A DNA stretch of 64,000 nucleotides from Paenibacillus lacisoli (GCF_030580655.1 NZ_JAUQTB010000010.1:91226-155225); one strand, 5' to 3'. Counted from the stretch's first letter, positions 1 through 9,103 are shown. The notes: generated by a model not told the origin, from the sequence alone. Numbers and translations are program-made.

Positions 1-427
1 ACGCCTCAACCGTTCTGCGGTTCTCCCAGCCCCCTTCATCCTGAAGCGTCTGTGGCAGATCCCAGTGGTACAGCGTACAGAACGGCTCAATGCCGGCTTC
101 GAGCAGTTTGTCTACAAAACGATGATAAAAATCCAGTCCCTCGCGGTTGATCTCACCGTCACCGTCTGGAATAATGCGAGGCCATGCAATCGAGAACCGG
201 TATGTGTTGATACCGAGTTTTTTCATCAATTCAATATCTTCTTCATAGCGGTGGTAGCTGTCACACGCGATATCTCCATTATCACCGTTAAATACTTTGC
301 CCGGTGTGCGGGAGAAGGTGTCCCAGATGGACATCCCACGTCCGCCTTCATTATAAGCGCCTTCGATCTGATACGATGCTGTTGCAGTGCCCCATTTAAA
401 GTCTTTCGGAAAATGAAAAAAAGTCAT
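1..427 (-). CDS. GH1 beta-glucosidase, N-terminal part (cut by window edge)
   Basis: The translation begins [20 protein letters not shown] and continues with [25 protein letters not shown] and LYHWDLPQ. These are the classic N-terminal blocks of glycoside hydrolase family 1 (6-phospho-/beta-glucosidase), the first strands of its TIM barrel. About 142 residues are inside the window; the catalytic acid (NEP) and nucleophile (ENG) motifs would lie beyond position 1. No signal peptide is seen, so it is probably cytosolic and hydrolyses imported beta-glucosides. The start is ATG at 427, preceded by AGGAG nine bases upstream. It is the last visible gene of sugar system 1, after the GH95 gene on the same strand. 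Whether it prefers phosphorylated substrates cannot be judged from this part. Confidence 0.9.
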   Translation of the reverse strand, partial: MTFFHFPKDFKWGTATASYQIEGAYNEGGRGMSIWDTFSRTPGKVFNGDNGDIACDSYHRYEEDIELMKKLGINTYRFSIAWPRIIPDGDGEINREGLDFYHRFVDKLLEAGIEPFCTLYHWDLPQTLQDEGGWENRRTVEA

Positions 428-496
428 CGTTCTTCGCTCCTAACTCTTCATATTAATTGTTAATTGCGTGATATTTAATGCTGCTGCTCAGTCAGC

Positions 497-2881
497 TCAG
501 GCTTTGGCATGAAGCACCGCTGTCTGGCCTGCCTCAAGCTGCAGATTCAGCACATAGCCGCCCAGCACCTCGTCTACTTGAGATGAGGAGATCCCCTCTG
601 CTGTCATCCGGTCAGACGTACGAATCTGAATCATCCCTGCCCGGTCAACCCGTACAGCAGCCTGTACCAGCCGGCCCTCCTGCCACTGCATATCCACGGA
701 GCAGCCTCCGCGGGCACGCAGTCCGCGCACACGGCCGCTGTTCCATGCATCCGGCAGGGCGGGCAGCAGATGCAATTCATCCAGATGACTCTGCAGCAGC
801 ATCTCGGCCATACCGGCTGTACCGCCAAAGTTACCATCGATCTGGAACGGTGGATGCGCGTCAAACAGATTCGGGTACGTTGACTTGGCGAGCAGCGTCC
901 GTACAAACCTGTATGCGGTCTCGGCATCCAGCAGTCGGGCGTACAAGTTGATCAGCCACGCGCAGCTCCAGCCTGTGTGACCTCCCCCATGCCGGATCCG
1001 CCGTTCCAGACTGACCCGCGCGGCTTCCAGCAGCTCGGGCGTATCGCGACGGTTGATGCGGGACCCGGGATAGAGGCTGAACAGATGCGAAACATGACGA
1101 TGCCCCGGCTCACTCTCATCGAAGTCGGTGAACCATTCCTGCAGCTGTCCGTGCCGTCCGACCTGCAGCGGGCTCAGGCGCTCCAATGCCGACTTGAGCT
1201 CATCCGCAAATTCATGATCTGTACCGGCAATAATGGCAGCCTCTATCGTCTGATGGAACAGCTCGGTAATCAGAGAAATATCCATCGTTGAGGCCATCGA
1301 GACGCTGCAAACTTCGCCTTCAGCGGTAAGAAATTTGTTCTCCGGTGACGTGGACGGGGCAGTGACCAGATAACCCTCCGGGCCTTCTACCAGCCAATCG
1401 AGTGCAAATGCTGCTGCCCCTTTGAGAACCGGGTAAGCCCTCTCGATCAGAAACTCCCGGTCATGCGTAAACTGATAATGCTCCCACAGATGCGTTGCAA
1501 GCCAGATACCACCCATCGGCCAGAATGCCCAGCTTGCATCTCCGCCGCTAGGTCCGGCTGCCCGCCAGATGTCAACATTATGGTGGGCAGTCCAGCCTTT
1601 GGCCTGATAGAGAAGATTAGCAGCCCGACGACCTGTATGAGATAGGTCTTCAACCAGCTGTATCAGAGGCTCATGAAGCTCGGATAGGTTGCATACCTCT
1701 GCCGGCCAGTAATTCATCTGGGTATTGATGTTCGTAGTAAAATCGCTGTACCAGGGCGGCTCCACAAGGTTGTTCCAGATTCCCTGCAGATTAGCAGCCT
1801 GAGTGCCCGGTCTTGAACTGCCCATGAGCAGGTAACGTCCATAATGGAAGTAAAGTGCCTCCAGAGACGGGTCCTCTGCTCCATTCTGGTAGGTTGCCAG
1901 GCGTTCATCTGTTGGCTGGGTGGTGATCTCACTGCTATTGAGCGAGAACTCAACCCGGTTAAACAGCTCGCGGTGGTCGGCATAATGGCGTTCACGGATC
2001 TTGCTCTCCTCCTGTCTGCGGAGCGTATCCAGACGGAGACGGCACTCATCCGGCAGGGAACGGATCTGGCTTCCCGGCTGACGGTCATACCCTTCATAAT
2101 CCGTCACAGCAACCAAAATCATGGTTACGGCGTCGGCACCCGTAATCATGATCCTTCCATCCTGCCGTTCCATCGTGCCTCCAGAGGTTTGAACAGATAG
2201 CGCCATCGCAAAACCGACACCTAATCCTTCTTCATACAGAACGGACTGCGGATGGTCGCGGAAGTAGTTGGTTTCAATATGCGTGGGTCCGCGCCCCTGC
2301 AGTGTAATCACCCCTTGCTCGGAAACAGACGTTTGATAGGGATGCGGACTGTCCAGCCAGATTGTCGTGCTAATGCTGGCAGGCTGGTCTGCCGTCCAGG
2401 TTGTGACCATTGCATGATCAGGCGTACTGATATAAGTCTGCCGGCTGTAGTTCACCCCTGCACTGCTGTAGTTCACGGTGTTCAAACCGTCATTCAACAG
2501 CAGTTCGCGCTGATAAGCGGTCACCTCACCCAGACCGTCATGACGGATCAGTACATCACCCATCGGCTGATAAGCCTCTACATCCCGGCCCAGCATACGA
2601 CGGTTAATGGTGGTCTCTGCTTCCTTGTATTTACCTTCAAAAATCAGTTCCCGCGCTGCTTTCAAATACCGCAGGCTGTCATAGTTGACGGTATCCCGCG
2701 GAAATCCAGACCACAGCGTATCTTCATTCATCTGTATAAGCTCGGTATCCGGTCTGCCGAACACCATCGCTCCCAGCCTGCCATTCCCCAGCGGCAGCGC
2801 TTCTTCCCACACTGCAGCAGGCTGGCGGTACCACAGCTTCCAATCTGGTTGCGGCTGATGGCCGCTCATCCAATTCTTCAT
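497..2881 (-). CDS. GH95 glycoside hydrolase (alpha-L-fucosidase / alpha-L-galactosidase type)
   Basis: This is an approximately 795-residue GH95-family enzyme. The N-terminal block has PLGNGRLGAMVFG and NEDTLWSG. The (alpha/alpha)6 domain carries NINTQMNYWPAEV near residue 385 (the paired Asn of the family), SPEN near 512 (general acid Glu) and QIDGNFGGTAGM near 680 (Asp partner). These match the inverting GH95 catalytic set described for bifidobacterial 1,2-alpha-L-fucosidase. No signal peptide is seen, so it is probably intracellular and works on oligosaccharides brought in by the neighbouring transporter. An upstream in-frame ATG at 2896 lacks a ribosome site; ATG 2881 has GGAG nine bases before it. 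A strong promoter with a cre-like box lies upstream (2995-3043). Family members split between fucose and galactose leaving groups, so the exact sugar is open. Confidence 0.9.
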   Translation of the reverse strand: MKNWMSGHQPQPDWKLWYRQPAAVWEEALPLGNGRLGAMVFGRPDTELIQMNEDTLWSGFPRDTVNYDSLRYLKAARELIFEGKYKEAETTINRRMLGRDVEAYQPMGDVLIRHDGLGEVTAYQRELLLNDGLNTVNYSSAGVNYSRQTYISTPDHAMVTTWTADQPASISTTIWLDSPHPYQTSVSEQGVITLQGRGPTHIETNYFRDHPQSVLYEEGLGVGFAMALSVQTSGGTMERQDGRIMITGADAVTMILVAVTDYEGYDRQPGSQIRSLPDECRLRLDTLRRQEESKIRERHYADHRELFNRVEFSLNSSEITTQPTDERLATYQNGAEDPSLEALYFHYGRYLLMGSSRPGTQAANLQGIWNNLVEPPWYSDFTTNINTQMNYWPAEVCNLSELHEPLIQLVEDLSHTGRRAANLLYQAKGWTAHHNVDIWRAAGPSGGDASWAFWPMGGIWLATHLWEHYQFTHDREFLIERAYPVLKGAAAFALDWLVEGPEGYLVTAPSTSPENKFLTAEGEVCSVSMASTMDISLITELFHQTIEAAIIAGTDHEFADELKSALERLSPLQVGRHGQLQEWFTDFDESEPGHRHVSHLFSLYPGSRINRRDTPELLEAARVSLERRIRHGGGHTGWSCAWLINLYARLLDAETAYRFVRTLLAKSTYPNLFDAHPPFQIDGNFGGTAGMAEMLLQSHLDELHLLPALPDAWNSGRVRGLRARGGCSVDMQWQEGRLVQAAVRVDRAGMIQIRTSDRMTAEGISSSQVDEVLGGYVLNLQLEAGQTAVLHAKA

Positions 2882-2927
2882 TGCTAAAGGCTCCATTCTT
2901 CAGGCTGCATTATCATTCAAGAAAAGA

Positions 2928-2946
2928 CCTAAATCGTTTTCGTAAA
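2928..2946 (-). promoter_or_regulatory. cre-like box in the GH95 leader
   Basis: On the minus strand the site reads TTTACGAAAACGATTTAGG. Its centre, GAAAACGATTT, agrees with the CcpA cre consensus TGWAANCGNTNWCA except at the outer positions. It lies about 50 bases upstream of the GH95 start, inside the transcribed leader. It is the second such site for this gene and fits catabolite repression; this is inference from sequence only. Confidence 0.4.
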
Positions 2947-2994
2947 AACATAAAATGAATGCTCCCTGTTGGCGGAGCATGATGTAAACGTGCT

Positions 2995-3043
2995 TGTAAG
3001 TGCTTTCAGATTAAATTATAGTTCAGGCCTTTTCATTCGTCAA
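2995..3043 (-). promoter_or_regulatory. SigA-type promoter with cre box for GH95
   Basis: On the minus strand TTGACG (3038-3043) and TATAAT (3015-3020) are separated by 17 bases. Six bases after the -10 comes TGAAAGCACTTACA (2995-3008), which fits the CcpA cre consensus at 13 of 14 positions. The same 14-mer lies at the same place in the promoter of the lipoprotein gene upstream (5071-5084). A cre at the transcription start is the usual position for repression by CcpA. Confidence 0.75.
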
Positions 3044-3078
3044 TTGGTTTGCTGCGCTTTGACTGCTCCGTTACATAA

Positions 3079-3110
3079 TAAAAAAGAAGAAGCCCTGCTA
3101 AGGGCTTCTT
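3079..3110 (-). terminator. Rho-independent terminator after the second binding lipoprotein
   Basis: A stem of AGAAGCCCT and AGGGCTTCT with loop GCTA is followed on the minus strand by a T-rich run. It lies just after the stop of the lipoprotein gene ending at 3126 and separates it from the GH95 promoter. Confidence 0.85.
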
Positions 3111-3125
3111 CTGGCCTTCTGCTTC

Positions 3126-4823
3126 TTATTTACTTTCCCACAATTCTACTCTGTCTTTAACAAGCTGGGTAAACTCCTGCTCCATCTTCACAGCGCCGGC
3201 TTTATCCAGTTCCGCCAGCATGTTGTCATAGATTGAGTCGAATTTATCCGGGCTTGCGAGAATAGCCTCAGGAATCCGTTTGCGTACGATATCCTGTGTT
3301 TTTTGGAACGTTACTTCATAGTCGGTTCCGCTAGGAGCTGGCAGGTTGTAAGCTGCGCCCCATCTTTTCAGCGGGAAGTCTTTTTCACTAGGGAACAGGT
3401 CTTTCCAAGTTGTTGCACCATAGCCTTTCAGGGATTCCTTCTCAGCTGCAGTGTAGGAGTTTGTAATCTGTTCCGGGAAGTTCGTTGTGTAATAGTTGCC
3501 TGTTGCATCTTTCACGCCATCGCCATAGTGTGCACTGAAGGTCGTGTACAGCCCGATTCCTGATTCTTTGGTGAAGTTGGAACTATCGTTGGTCTTGCGT
3601 TCTTGTACATCAGCCGGAATGACACGTTTGCCGTTCTCCACTTTGTACTGCTTGCCTTCGATACCCCAGTTCAGCAGCACTTGGCCTTCATCCGATGCCA
3701 TCCAGTCGAGGAACTTGATGATCCGGACCGGGTCCTTGGCAGAAGTGGTGATTCCGATACCATAGCCGTCAAGGCCAGCGGCTTGAAGGGAATGATCTTT
3801 GGTATCTTTGGTCAGCTGTACAGGGAAATGAGCGTAAGTATCTTCGTCTTTCCCGGCCGCCTTCAAGGCGTTCTCACCATCCTGGTAATCCCATTCCTGA
3901 TCGATCAGGCCCACGACACGGCCGCTTGCGATTTTAGATTTATATTGGTCGTCTTTTTGTACAAAAGTATCTTTATCCAGCAGACCTTCATTATACATGT
4001 GGTTCAGCCAGCGGAAATATTCTTTCTCTTCCGGACGCTTGTAGTGAAGCTGCGCTTCCATCGTCTCTGGATCAATATAGTATTCACCGTCATCCGGAGC
4101 ACCTGTGGACAGGAAGGCCGGATTCGTTACAGTGATCATGATTTTCCAGTCATCTGCGTTCAGTGTCAATGGAATGGTTGGTTTTCCATCCGTTGTAGGA
4201 TGTTTCGCTACATACTGCTTGAGGACATTCTCGAAATCCTGCACTGTTTCTACTTTCGGGTAACCCAGTTCTTTCAGGACCTTGTGCTGAATTTCAAAAC
4301 CGCCTGTAGCGTCAAAGACCTGTGCCCCTACTCCAACGTTGGTTGGAATCGCATAGATCGCCGGATCTTCCTTGCTGTATTTGAGACGGTTCATCTGGTC
4401 ACCGTACACTTTTTTCAGGTTAGGCGCGTATTTGTCGATAAGTTCGGTCATATCGATCATTGCACCTGCATCTACCAGTTTGGACAGATTGCCTTTGGCA
4501 TAGATCAGATCAGGATAGTCACCGCTTGCCGCCATCAGGGAAATTTTATCCTGACCGCCGCCGCTGCCTACATCAAATTGAGCTTCGATGGTAACGCCGG
4601 TCTTTTTTGTAATCTCTTGACCCACGTCATCCTTCATATTGTTCCAGTTCGGGCTCGCATCGGCGCCGAAGAACGAAATCGTAATCGGGCTTGTATCATT
4701 ACCGTCCTTGGCGGCCGGTGTGCTGCCAGCATCCTCTTTTCCAGAGTTGGAGCAGCCTGCCGATACGAGCATTGCACTCGCCAGCAGCAGCATGGCAAAC
4801 GTCTTAGGTGTTCTTCCTTTCAT
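3126..4823 (-). CDS. Carbohydrate ABC transporter substrate-binding lipoprotein (YtcQ-like), copy 2
   Basis: A 565-residue family-1 extracellular solute-binding protein. It has a lipoprotein signal: a basic N-terminus, a hydrophobic stretch and a lipobox ending VSAGC, with the lipidated Cys at about 24. A Ser/Gly/Asp-rich tether follows, then the binding domain with blocks such as DYPDLIYAKG, YGIGITTSAKDPVRIIKFLDW and DEGQVLLNWG. Anchored outside the membrane, it should capture an oligosaccharide for an ABC permease. It aligns with the lipoprotein at 5214-6917 along its whole length, indicating tandem duplication. It has its own promoter (5071-5120) and terminator, so it forms a separate transcription unit. 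No ATPase gene is nearby; such systems usually share one encoded elsewhere (MsmX-type). Confidence 0.9.
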   Translation of the reverse strand: MKGRTPKTFAMLLLASAMLVSAGCSNSGKEDAGSTPAAKDGNDTSPITISFFGADASPNWNNMKDDVGQEITKKTGVTIEAQFDVGSGGGQDKISLMAASGDYPDLIYAKGNLSKLVDAGAMIDMTELIDKYAPNLKKVYGDQMNRLKYSKEDPAIYAIPTNVGVGAQVFDATGGFEIQHKVLKELGYPKVETVQDFENVLKQYVAKHPTTDGKPTIPLTLNADDWKIMITVTNPAFLSTGAPDDGEYYIDPETMEAQLHYKRPEEKEYFRWLNHMYNEGLLDKDTFVQKDDQYKSKIASGRVVGLIDQEWDYQDGENALKAAGKDEDTYAHFPVQLTKDTKDHSLQAAGLDGYGIGITTSAKDPVRIIKFLDWMASDEGQVLLNWGIEGKQYKVENGKRVIPADVQERKTNDSSNFTKESGIGLYTTFSAHYGDGVKDATGNYYTTNFPEQITNSYTAAEKESLKGYGATTWKDLFPSEKDFPLKRWGAAYNLPAPSGTDYEVTFQKTQDIVRKRIPEAILASPDKFDSIYDNMLAELDKAGAVKMEQEFTQLVKDRVELWESK

Positions 4824-4960
4824 CTGTGAATCCCCCTTAAAAGTGTTAATTCAAATGACCCTTGCACAAAAAGAAGTATCCTGAAAAACTTCTGAAGGCA
4901 CCCGGGAATGAATTTCTTTTACTTCACACTGAAGCTGGGAGAATTCGTTTCAGACCGTTA

Positions 4961-5046
4961 CTAAAGCGTTTTCCAAACCAACTGCAGCTCTTATTCAAAT
5001 AGCTACCATCGGTTCGTCTAACAATCTGTTAAAACGTTTTCGAAAG
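4961..5046 (-). promoter_or_regulatory. Two further cre-like boxes in the lipoprotein-2 leader
   Basis: Minus-strand TTTGGAAAACGCTTTAG (4961-4977) and CTTTCGAAAACGTTTTAAC (5028-5046) both carry the AAAACG core of cre sites. They lie downstream of the promoter, inside a leader of about 260 bases. Apart from these boxes and the promoter, the 390-base gap between 4824 and 5213 holds only the terminator at 5169-5200; no gene is seen. Confidence 0.4.
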
Positions 5047-5070
5047 TGCTTAGTAAAAGAATTGGGATAA

Positions 5071-5120
5071 TGTAAGTGCTTTCATAATGGAATTGTAAGC
5101 GATTTATTTATGGGTGTCAA
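5071..5120 (-). promoter_or_regulatory. SigA-type promoter with cre box for lipoprotein copy 2
   Basis: Minus-strand TTGACA (5115-5120), a 17-base spacer and TACAAT (5092-5097), followed seven bases later by TGAAAGCACTTACA (5071-5084). That 14-mer is identical to the one in the GH95 promoter. A second cre-like sequence (5094-5107, TGTAAGCGATTTAT on the plus strand) overlaps the -10. The arrangement predicts strong catabolite repression. Confidence 0.75.
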
Positions 5121-5168
5121 GCCATTTCTGGAATGTTTTTCTCCTTAAAATTTATCCAGATAAACGGT

Positions 5169-5200
5169 AAAAAAGAAGGCTGTTCCGAAGAACAGCCTTC
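5169..5200 (-). terminator. Rho-independent terminator after lipoprotein copy 1
   Basis: A perfect 11-base stem (GAAGGCTGTTC / GAACAGCCTTC, loop CGAA) is followed on the minus strand by a T run. It closes the permease-permease-lipoprotein unit ending at 5214. Confidence 0.9.
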
Positions 5201-5213
5201 CCTTCTAATTCCC

Positions 5214-6917
5214 TTATTTTACTTCTTTGCCACTCCACAGAGATACTCTGTTTTTAACCAGCTCAGTGTATTGCTTTTCCATCTCAACAGCGCCCGCTGC
5301 ATCCAGTTCTTTGATCATGTTATCATAAACACCATCAAATTTATCTGGGGAAGTCAGCACCGCTTCTGGAATACGTTTGCGGATAATATCTTGTGTTTTT
5401 TGGAATGTAACTGCATAGTTAGAGTCGTTTTCTACTGTAATGTTGTAAGCAGCACCCCAAGGTTTAACAGGGAATTCATCATCACTTGGCCACAGATCTT
5501 TCCAGGTTGTTGCGCCGTAAGCCTTCAAGGTTTCTTTTTCAGGTTCGGAATAACCTGCTACGATTTGCTCAGGGAAGTTCGTTGTGTAGTAGTTGCCAGT
5601 GCTGTCTTTCACACCGTCACCATAATGGCCGCTCAACAGCGAGTACAGACCGATACCTGTTTCTTTTTGGAAATTAGCATTGTCATTGGATTTCTTGTCT
5701 TGAACCTCTTGCGGGATAACACGTTTACCGTTCTCCACGTTGTACTGCTTGCCTTCAATTCCCCAGTTGGTCAGGACTTGACCTTCATCAGAAGCAAGGA
5801 AATCAAGGAATTTGATTGCACGAACTGGATCTTTACAAGCTGTAGTAATGCCTACGCCATATCCGGACATGAAACCGGTATCCTGGAAGTCATGGTTTTT
5901 GTATTGATCGGATAATGTAACCGGGAAGTGTGCATAGCTGTTTTCCGGTTTACCGGCAGCTTTCAGTGCATTCTCAGCATCCTGATAGCCCCACTCCTGG
6001 TCAATCAGACCGAGTACACGACCGCTTGCAATTTTAGCTTTATATTGGTCTGTTTTCTGTACGAAGGTATCTTTATCAAGCAGGCCTTCATTGTACATTT
6101 TGTTCAACCAGCGGAAGTATTCTTTTTCTTCAGGGCGTCTGTAGTGAAGCTGTGCTTCAAATGTCTCCGGATTAATGTAATATTCGCCGTCATCCGGTGC
6201 ACCTGTAGTCTGGAATGCAGGGTTTGTGACCGTGATCATGATTCTCCAGTCATCTGCGTCCAGTGTCAGCGGGATCGTTGGCTTTCCGTCAATCGTTGGA
6301 TGTTTTGCTACATACTGTTTAAGAACGTTCTCATAGTCTTCCAGTGTTTTCACTTCTGGATAACCAAGCTCTTTCAGCACTTTATGCTGAATTTCAAAAC
6401 CGCCGCCGGATTCAAAATACTTCTGGTCCACAGCGTTATAGCTTGGAATTACATAAATGGCTTGATCATCGTTGCTGTATTTCAGACGGTTCATCTGATC
6501 TCCATACAGCTTCTTAAGATTAGGAGCATATTGATTGATCAAATCGGTCAGGTCGATCATCGCTCCAGCGTCAACCAGCTTGGATACGTCCGCTTTGGCA
6601 GATACAAGATCCGGATAGTCACCACTGGCAGCCATCAGGGACAACTTGTCCTGCCCGCCGCCTGTTACGGCAAATTCACCATTCAGGGTTACACCTGTTT
6701 TTTTGATAATTTCCTGTCCAACTTCGTCCTTCATCTGATTCCAGTTTGGACTTGGATCCGCGCTGAAGAACGAGAACGTAATTGGTGAAGTGTCCTTGCT
6801 AGTGTCCTTCATATCTGCTGTATCCCCGCTGTTGCTGCCGCCGCCGCAGCCTGCAACGCCTACCAGCGAAGCGGCCAACACCGGAATCAATGCATATTTG
6901 GTAGCTTTTTTAGCCAT
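5214..6917 (-). CDS. Carbohydrate ABC transporter substrate-binding lipoprotein (YtcQ-like), copy 1
   Basis: A 567-residue solute-binding lipoprotein. The signal peptide ends in the lipobox VGVAGC (Cys about 24), followed by a Gly/Ser/Asp linker. The binding domain has blocks DYPDLVSAKA, GYGVGITTACKDPVRAIKFLDF and DEGQVLTNWGIEGKQY. It is the third gene of an operon after the two permeases (8913-7014), so it is the probable main receptor of system 1. A hairpin at 6982-6999 sits between it and the permease gene and may let this highly needed component accumulate separately. It is paralogous throughout to the protein at 3126-4823. The substrate is inferred only from the neighbouring GH95 and GH1 hydrolases. 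Confidence 0.92.
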   Translation of the reverse strand: MAKKATKYALIPVLAASLVGVAGCGGGSNSGDTADMKDTSKDTSPITFSFFSADPSPNWNQMKDEVGQEIIKKTGVTLNGEFAVTGGGQDKLSLMAASGDYPDLVSAKADVSKLVDAGAMIDLTDLINQYAPNLKKLYGDQMNRLKYSNDDQAIYVIPSYNAVDQKYFESGGGFEIQHKVLKELGYPEVKTLEDYENVLKQYVAKHPTIDGKPTIPLTLDADDWRIMITVTNPAFQTTGAPDDGEYYINPETFEAQLHYRRPEEKEYFRWLNKMYNEGLLDKDTFVQKTDQYKAKIASGRVLGLIDQEWGYQDAENALKAAGKPENSYAHFPVTLSDQYKNHDFQDTGFMSGYGVGITTACKDPVRAIKFLDFLASDEGQVLTNWGIEGKQYNVENGKRVIPQEVQDKKSNDNANFQKETGIGLYSLLSGHYGDGVKDSTGNYYTTNFPEQIVAGYSEPEKETLKAYGATTWKDLWPSDDEFPVKPWGAAYNITVENDSNYAVTFQKTQDIIRKRIPEAVLTSPDKFDGVYDNMIKELDAAGAVEMEKQYTELVKNRVSLWSGKEVK

Positions 6918-6981
6918 TGTCTTACTTCCTCCCCTAAGTGTAAAGCGAATAGTATTGTAATTTTCTCTATTGTGAATAACA

Positions 6982-6999
6982 GAGCCTCCGGAGAGGCTC
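6982..6999 (-). other. Intercistronic hairpin between permease and lipoprotein genes
   Basis: An inverted repeat GAGCCTC-CGGA-GAGGCTC lies in the 96-base gap between the permease stop and the lipoprotein start. It has no T run on the minus strand. It is therefore more likely an RNA-stability or partial attenuation element than a full terminator. Confidence 0.5.
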
Positions 7000-7013
7000 C
7001 GGTATTACCTGAA

Positions 7014-7919
7014 TTAAGCTTTAACCGCACCCAATGTCATGCCGCCGACAAAGTATCTTTGCAGGAACGGATACACGAGCAGGATCGGTACCGTTACGAC
7101 AATTGTAATCGCCATCTTGATCGATTCAGGCGAAATTTGCGCCATCTGCTGTGCCATATCGTTCGCATTCCGTGAAGCACCCGAGCCCTGCTGGGTACTT
7201 TGCAGCACCTTCATTAGCTCGTACTGCAGTGTAGTCAGATTCGCTTTGGAACCGTTATACAGGTAAGTTGAGAACCACTCATTCCACTGTCCTACCGCCA
7301 GGAACAAGGCAATGGTTGCCAGTACCGGCTTACAGAGCGGCAGGATGATTCTCCAATAGATGGTGAAATCATTCGCGCCATCCAGCTTTGCCGATTCCTG
7401 AAGGGCATATGGAAGGCCGTCAATAAAGGAACGGACGACGAATACGTTAAAGGCACTTACCAGACCCGGCAGGATGTATACCCAGAACGTACCGATCAGG
7501 TTCAGGTCACGCATCAGGATGTAAGTCGGGATCAAACCGCCCGAGAAGTACATCGTCAATGCCAGGAATGTGGAGACGAATTTCTTTGCTCTAAAGTCCG
7601 GGCGGCTTAGTGTGTACGCAATCATCGACGCACTGAGCAGACCCAGCAGTGTACCTGAAACGGTTCTCAGAATGGAAATCTTCAAACCGGTCAGCAGACC
7701 GCTGTATTGGAAAATTGTTTTGTAATTCTCCAGTGTCAGCTCCCGCGGCCAGATATAAATACCACCTCTGACCGTATCCGTCGAATCATTCAGCGAGATG
7801 GCGAGTACGTTCAGGAACGGATACAGTGTGACAATCACGACAAGAGACATGAACACAATATTTAATATATCAAATAGTCTTTCGGATTTTGTTGCGTTAA
7901 ATGCTTTATTCGCAGCCAT
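7014..7919 (-). CDS. Carbohydrate ABC transporter permease, YtcP/LplC type
   Basis: A 301-residue inner permease of the MalG-like group. Hydrophobic segments include FMSLVVIVTLYPFLNVLA near the N-terminus and VTVPILLVYPFLQ near the C-terminus. The cytoplasmic coupling (EAA) loop is LQESAKLDGANDFTIYWRIILP in its usual place about two thirds along. The ending FVGGMTLGAVKA is typical of the YtcP/LplC family. It forms a heterodimeric pore with the LplB-type permease encoded immediately upstream, 16 bases away. Together they import the sugar delivered by the lipoprotein at 5214-6917. Confidence 0.95.
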   Translation of the reverse strand: MAANKAFNATKSERLFDILNIVFMSLVVIVTLYPFLNVLAISLNDSTDTVRGGIYIWPRELTLENYKTIFQYSGLLTGLKISILRTVSGTLLGLLSASMIAYTLSRPDFRAKKFVSTFLALTMYFSGGLIPTYILMRDLNLIGTFWVYILPGLVSAFNVFVVRSFIDGLPYALQESAKLDGANDFTIYWRIILPLCKPVLATIALFLAVGQWNEWFSTYLYNGSKANLTTLQYELMKVLQSTQQGSGASRNANDMAQQMAQISPESIKMAITIVVTVPILLVYPFLQRYFVGGMTLGAVKA

Positions 7920-7935
7920 GATATCTTCCCCCTTC

Positions 7936-8913
7936 CTACATGATGCTTTCTTTGGTCACTTTCTTGAAGATGCCGTTCGCCGTAAACAACAGGATAATGC
8001 TGACTACCGAGTTGAATATACCGATCGCCGTACCGTATGAGAACCGGCCCATGTTTAAACCGTAGTTCAAGGCATACAGATCGAGTACTTCGGAGTAGTC
8101 GGTTACCAGGCTGTTGCCAAGGAGGAACTGCTTCTCGAAGCCGATACTGATCAGGTGACCAATCGACATGATGAACAGAACGGAAATGGTGGAACGAATA
8201 CCTGGCAGCGTAATATGCCACATCTGTCTCCAGCGGCTTGCACCGTCCACGCGGGAAGCTTCATACAGCTCCTGGTCGATCCCCGTGATGGCAGCCAGAT
8301 AAATGATTGTATTCCAGCCTGTCTCTTTCCATAGATCTGAAGCGGTTACAATGTACCAGAACCAGCTGCCCTTGGCCATAAACTGTATCGGCTGGTCTGT
8401 AATATGCAGCCACATCAGGAGATCGTTGACGATACCGCCGTCAATAGACAGCATTTTCGTTACGATACCTGCTACTACGACCCATGATACAAAGTGAGGC
8501 AGATACGAAACCGTTTGCACAAAGCGTTTAAAGATCATGCCGCGCAGCTCATTCAGCAGGATGGCGAAGAAAATCGGAATAATAAACCCGAGCACGATGC
8601 CCATCAAGCTCATCGCAAGCGTGTTTCTCAATACGAGATAAAATCGCTCATCACTAAACAGTTCTTTGAAATGATCGAATCCCACCCATTTTTGGTCACC
8701 GAACGAACGGGCCGGCTTGTAGTTCTGAAAAGCCATCGTCCATCCCCACAAAGGCAGATAGCTGAAGACGAATACCCAGATGACAAAGGGCAGCGACATC
8801 AGGTACAGATATTTTTGCTGCTTCAGGCTTTCCACAAACCCTCCGCGTTTCCCCCTGGGAGACTTCAGTTTCCCTTTCTTTTTGGAGGAAGCGGTTTCAG
8901 TTAGCGTTTCCAT
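7936..8913 (-). CDS. Carbohydrate ABC transporter permease, LplB type
   Basis: A 325-residue MalF-like permease with a basic cytoplasmic N-terminus and about six membrane spans. The first span includes YLYLMSLPFVIWVFVFSYLP. The EAA loop is LYEASRVDGASRWRQMWHITLP. ATG at 8913 follows AAGGAGGGG. It is the first gene of the operon with the YtcP-type permease and lipoprotein. The YesM/YesN genes lie just upstream on the same strand but are separated by a terminator (9031-9061), so this operon should have its own, probably YesN-activated, promoter in 8914-9030. No consensus -35 was found there, as is common for activated promoters. Confidence 0.95.
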   Translation of the reverse strand: METLTETASSKKKGKLKSPRGKRGGFVESLKQQKYLYLMSLPFVIWVFVFSYLPLWGWTMAFQNYKPARSFGDQKWVGFDHFKELFSDERFYLVLRNTLAMSLMGIVLGFIIPIFFAILLNELRGMIFKRFVQTVSYLPHFVSWVVVAGIVTKMLSIDGGIVNDLLMWLHITDQPIQFMAKGSWFWYIVTASDLWKETGWNTIIYLAAITGIDQELYEASRVDGASRWRQMWHITLPGIRSTISVLFIMSIGHLISIGFEKQFLLGNSLVTDYSEVLDLYALNYGLNMGRFSYGTAIGIFNSVVSIILLFTANGIFKKVTKESIM

Positions 8914-9030
8914 TTCTGGACCCCTCCTTGTTTCTTATGACAATATCATACTCCACGGGGCCGCTACCGAGTACCCAAGGTTTTGTACCTAAAATCATAT
9001 AAAAATTAGATATTCCCCCTCCGGACAGCA

Positions 9031-9061
9031 GAAAACGCCGTTCCCGGTGAACAGCGTTTTC
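9031..9061 (-). terminator. Terminator after the YesN-like regulator of system 1
   Basis: Arms GAAAACGC-GTTC and GAAC-GCGTTTTC pair around CCGG with one bulged position on each side. It lies about 40 bases after the response-regulator stop and has a short T run on the minus strand. Confidence 0.7.
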
Positions 9062-9103
9062 GCTTTCTCTAATTATATAGGGTTTTAACTGGAGGCCTGC
9101 CCC

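Noticed and set aside
3603..4829. A 408-codon plus-strand frame opposite lipoprotein copy 2
   Set aside because: The minus strand encodes a clear lipoprotein with family motifs over the same bases. The plus-strand product has no recognisable domain and no ribosome site. Similar long antisense frames at 5928-6788 and 39771-41015 were rejected for the same reason.
8914..9030. A search for a consensus promoter before the system-1 permease operon
   Set aside because: TATGAT is present, but no acceptable -35 lies at 16-18 bases. The promoter is probably activator-dependent, so no site was annotated.
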